The notes below the pieces were generated by a model that was not told where the DNA came from, did not search any database, and worked only from the letters and a program-made list of their open reading frames with translations. A DNA stretch of 64,000 bases, taken from Paracoccus acridae (lineage in GTDB: Bacteria; Pseudomonadota; Alphaproteobacteria; Rhodobacterales; Rhodobacteraceae). The position numbers and the translations under genes are program-made. Positions within the stretch are counted from its first letter, which is position 1, and every line of letters begins with the position of its first letter. Shown here piece by piece: positions 63,684-64,000 of this stretch. The stretch covers positions 340,922-404,921 of the forward strand of contig NZ_BMIV01000002.1 of NCBI RefSeq assembly GCF_014642735.1, given 5' to 3'.

Positions 63684-64000
63684 CCACGAAGATCGTGGCC
63701 TTGGTCGATGCCTTGGGCAACCTGTTCGACTTTGTTCTGCTGCCCGGCCAGGCTCACGACCTGAAAGGCGTGGCACCGCTGATCGAGGACGTCGCCTTTG
63801 ACGCCCTTCTGGCGGACAAGGCGTTTGATGCCGATGGGCTGCTTGCACAACTGGACGGGCGAGGTGCGAGTGCAGTCATCCCACCGAAGGCGAACCGCAA
63901 GATCAAGCGTGACTACGACAAACACGCCTACAGATGGCGGCACTTGGTCGAAAACTTCTTCGCGAAAATAAAGGAGTTCCGCGCCATCGCCACGCGCTAC
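63638..64000 (+). CDS. IS5-family transposase, orfB (-1 frame), incomplete
   Basis: After the -1 shift the protein continues TQAQAIGRSRGGLTTKIVALVDALGNL. Then comes LLADKAFDADGLL with the second catalytic Asp. HAYRWRHLVENFFAKIKEFRAIATRY holds the third catalytic Glu in the Y-R-E-K motif. All three DDE residues are thus present across the two frames, so the transposase may be active if frameshifting occurs. The C-terminus lies beyond the window. Confidence 0.85.

Larger units (their letters stand above)
63241..64000 (+). mobile_element. IS5-family insertion sequence (IS427-like group), right end outside window
   Basis: The element appears to begin near 63241 with GGTCCGTGGACATTC, close behind the tRNA-Ser end and after a CTAA, a target form often used by this group. 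orfA starts at 63309. The coding frame changes by -1 at an AAAAGGGGG run near 63635-63643, as in two-frame IS5 elements, and the second frame runs to the window end. The right inverted repeat is not in view, so the left boundary is an estimate. Confidence 0.75.

Overview
The window is high-GC alphaproteobacterial chromosome, most like Rhodobacterales and in particular Paracoccus or a close relative. The reasons are the phaZ-phaC-phaP-phaR polyhydroxyalkanoate cluster, an FrcR/FrcBCA/FrcK fructose system, a Hint-domain protein, an NDUFS4-type complex I subunit outside any nuo operon, and a Rhodobacterales-like intergenic repeat. The assignment is inference from gene content; no 16S gene is present.

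Layout. 1-5.0 kb: the 5' part of a nucleoside hydrolase gene, an ABC-F ATPase converging on a zinc-ribbon metallopeptidase, then rplU-rpmA and a GNAT acetyltransferase. 5.1-16.5 kb: a luciferase-like monooxygenase, trpS, a rhomboid-fold protein without catalytic residues, an lpoA-like/glnD/murJ operon divergent from rsmI-yraN, an alpha/beta hydrolase and a 2-hydroxychromene-2-carboxylate isomerase homologue. 16.5-25.9 kb: prs, purD, xseA, an eda-MFS pair, a hemolysin III family protein, rpsB-tsf with a clear terminator, and cmk. 25.9-27.5 kb: small envelope proteins (I78-like lipoprotein, a short secreted protein, SodC) and the NDUFS4-like subunit. 27.7-33.9 kb: pyrC-pyrE-dnaB-DUF486, a small helical protein, an SDR gene broken by one stop codon, gap, and a 47-residue membrane peptide. 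33.9-41.3 kb: a divergent FliG-like protein, purB, a membrane-tethered unknown, a YihY/BrkB protein, and a two-gene MotA/TolQ-like plus OmpA-like motor pair. 41.3-47.1 kb: a ChaC-like cyclotransferase, a DUF2125 protein, hisC-tyrC, a Hint-domain protein and rpsD. 47.2-52.0 kb: the fructose module, with ROK regulator frcR divergent from frcB-frcC-frcA-frcK. 52.0-58.1 kb: a Bcr/CflA efflux pump, a FrnE-like DsbA protein, a cold-shock protein, thrS and two overlapping alpha/beta hydrolases. 58.2-63.1 kb: the PHA cluster. 63.1-64.0 kb: tRNA-Ser(GGA), then a truncated IS5-family element with an orfA/orfB -1 frameshift.

How the genes work together. Most of the window is housekeeping: translation, nucleotide synthesis, nitrogen sensing and envelope. 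Two regions are metabolic modules: fructose uptake with its regulator and putative kinase, and carbon storage as PHA granules with depolymerase, synthase, phasin and repressor. CTGC-N3-GCAG-type sites upstream of phaP fit PhaR control. Genes are tightly packed, with several ATGA start/stop overlaps and convergent pairs that overlap at their stop codons. No gap of more than 300 bases lacks a gene.

The least ordinary material is the catalytically dead rhomboid, the uncharacterised ion-motor-like pair (with a degenerate FliG-like protein nearby), and an intergenic repeat that appears to be translated as the N-terminus of the frcK-like kinase. No CRISPR array, prophage or recognised defence system was seen.
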